Positions 63,815 to 64,000 of a stretch of DNA of 64,000 nucleotides are shown here, one piece after another. How positions within the stretch are numbered: the stretch's first letter is position 1; every line of letters begins with the position of its first letter. The position numbers were made by a program, and so were the translations under genes. This DNA is from Pholis gunnellus (Eukaryota; Chordata; Actinopteri; Perciformes; Pholidae): NCBI GenBank assembly GCA_910591455.2, contig OU342807.1:6381930-6445929 (forward strand), given 5' to 3'. The notes beneath the pieces were generated by a model, which saw nothing but the letters and a program-made list of their open reading frames with translations, was not told where the DNA came from and made no database searches.

Positions 63815-63873
63815 TGACGTCACCCCAAAAATGTATCTGTGGAGTGAAGCCCCCAGGGGAAACACTGACGTCA
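63815..63873. promoter_or_regulatory. Pair of perfect CRE palindromes
   Basis: TGACGTCA is present at 63815-63822 and again at 63866-63873, 51 bp apart start to start. This is the CREB/ATF consensus. No recognised promoter or first exon is next to them, so function is open. Confidence 0.35.
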
Positions 63874-64000
63874 GTACGGGTGAGGAGTAATCTATGCTCC
63901 GCTCATTTATACTGGTGCCAAGACAAAAAACAAAAAAAGGGAGCAGAAGCACGTCTCCAGTGTCCATCCTCGCCTAACACTGAACTTTGCCCCACAGTCT

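Larger units (their letters stand above)
55610..64000 (-). other. Sequence upstream of exon A, probably sidekick intron 1
   Basis: Exon A begins at the position where mammalian SDK exon 2 is expected, just after the signal peptide. This stretch should therefore be intron 1. I looked on the minus strand for an exon with Met, a hydrophobic core and a phase-1 donor, and could not support one. It contains dense simple repeats at 56.9-57.7 kb, a possible DNA-transposon remnant near 60 kb, paired CRE motifs near 63.8 kb, and a G-rich stretch at 63.35-63.5 kb. Confidence 0.6.

Overview
This window is vertebrate DNA, almost certainly from a ray-finned (teleost) fish. Dinucleotide microsatellites (mostly CA/GT, some GA/CT) occur roughly every kilobase, fish-type LINE and DNA-transposon remnants are scattered through it, and the coding DNA is split into short exons with GT-AG borders. 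There is no operon-like layout, and most open frames are microsatellite translations or chance.

One gene can be supported: a sidekick-family cell adhesion gene on the minus strand, most like sdk1. Five consecutive exons were read by eye: A 55609-55453, B 52964-52858, C 51877-51730, D 26025-25892 and E 846-741. They join in frame at every junction and encode Ig domain 1 (A+B), Ig domain 2 (C+D) and the first half of Ig domain 3 (E). Borders between Ig domains are phase 1 and borders inside a domain are phase 2. The introns are about 2.5 kb, 1.0 kb, 25.7 kb and 25.0 kb. The signal-peptide exon should lie upstream, above 55.6 kb and perhaps outside the window. The rest of Ig3 and the downstream Ig, fibronectin III and membrane exons should lie beyond position 1. 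In characterised sidekicks the first four Ig domains form the homophilic adhesion surface, so this window carries the front half of that module.

Layout: 1-740 is intron after exon E, with long GT tracts. 847-25891 is the intron between D and E; it has a LINE remnant on the minus strand (9.2-10.6 kb) split by an insertion. 26026-51729 is the intron between C and D; it has a 5'-truncated LINE (27.2-28.7 kb, plus strand), a fish repeat carrying nuclear-receptor sites (31.9-32.5 kb), a fish repeat carrying a CRE (38.1-38.6 kb), an AP-1 site cluster (39.5 kb), and a small hAT-like element nested in another repeat (43.3-43.7 kb). 51.7-55.6 kb is the exon A-C cluster. 55.6-64 kb is upstream intron with dense simple repeats.

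I found no RNA gene, CRISPR array or new multi-gene system. The more interesting signals are splice-proximal repeat tracts next to exons E and C, transcription-factor sites carried by repeats, and traceable transposon nesting.
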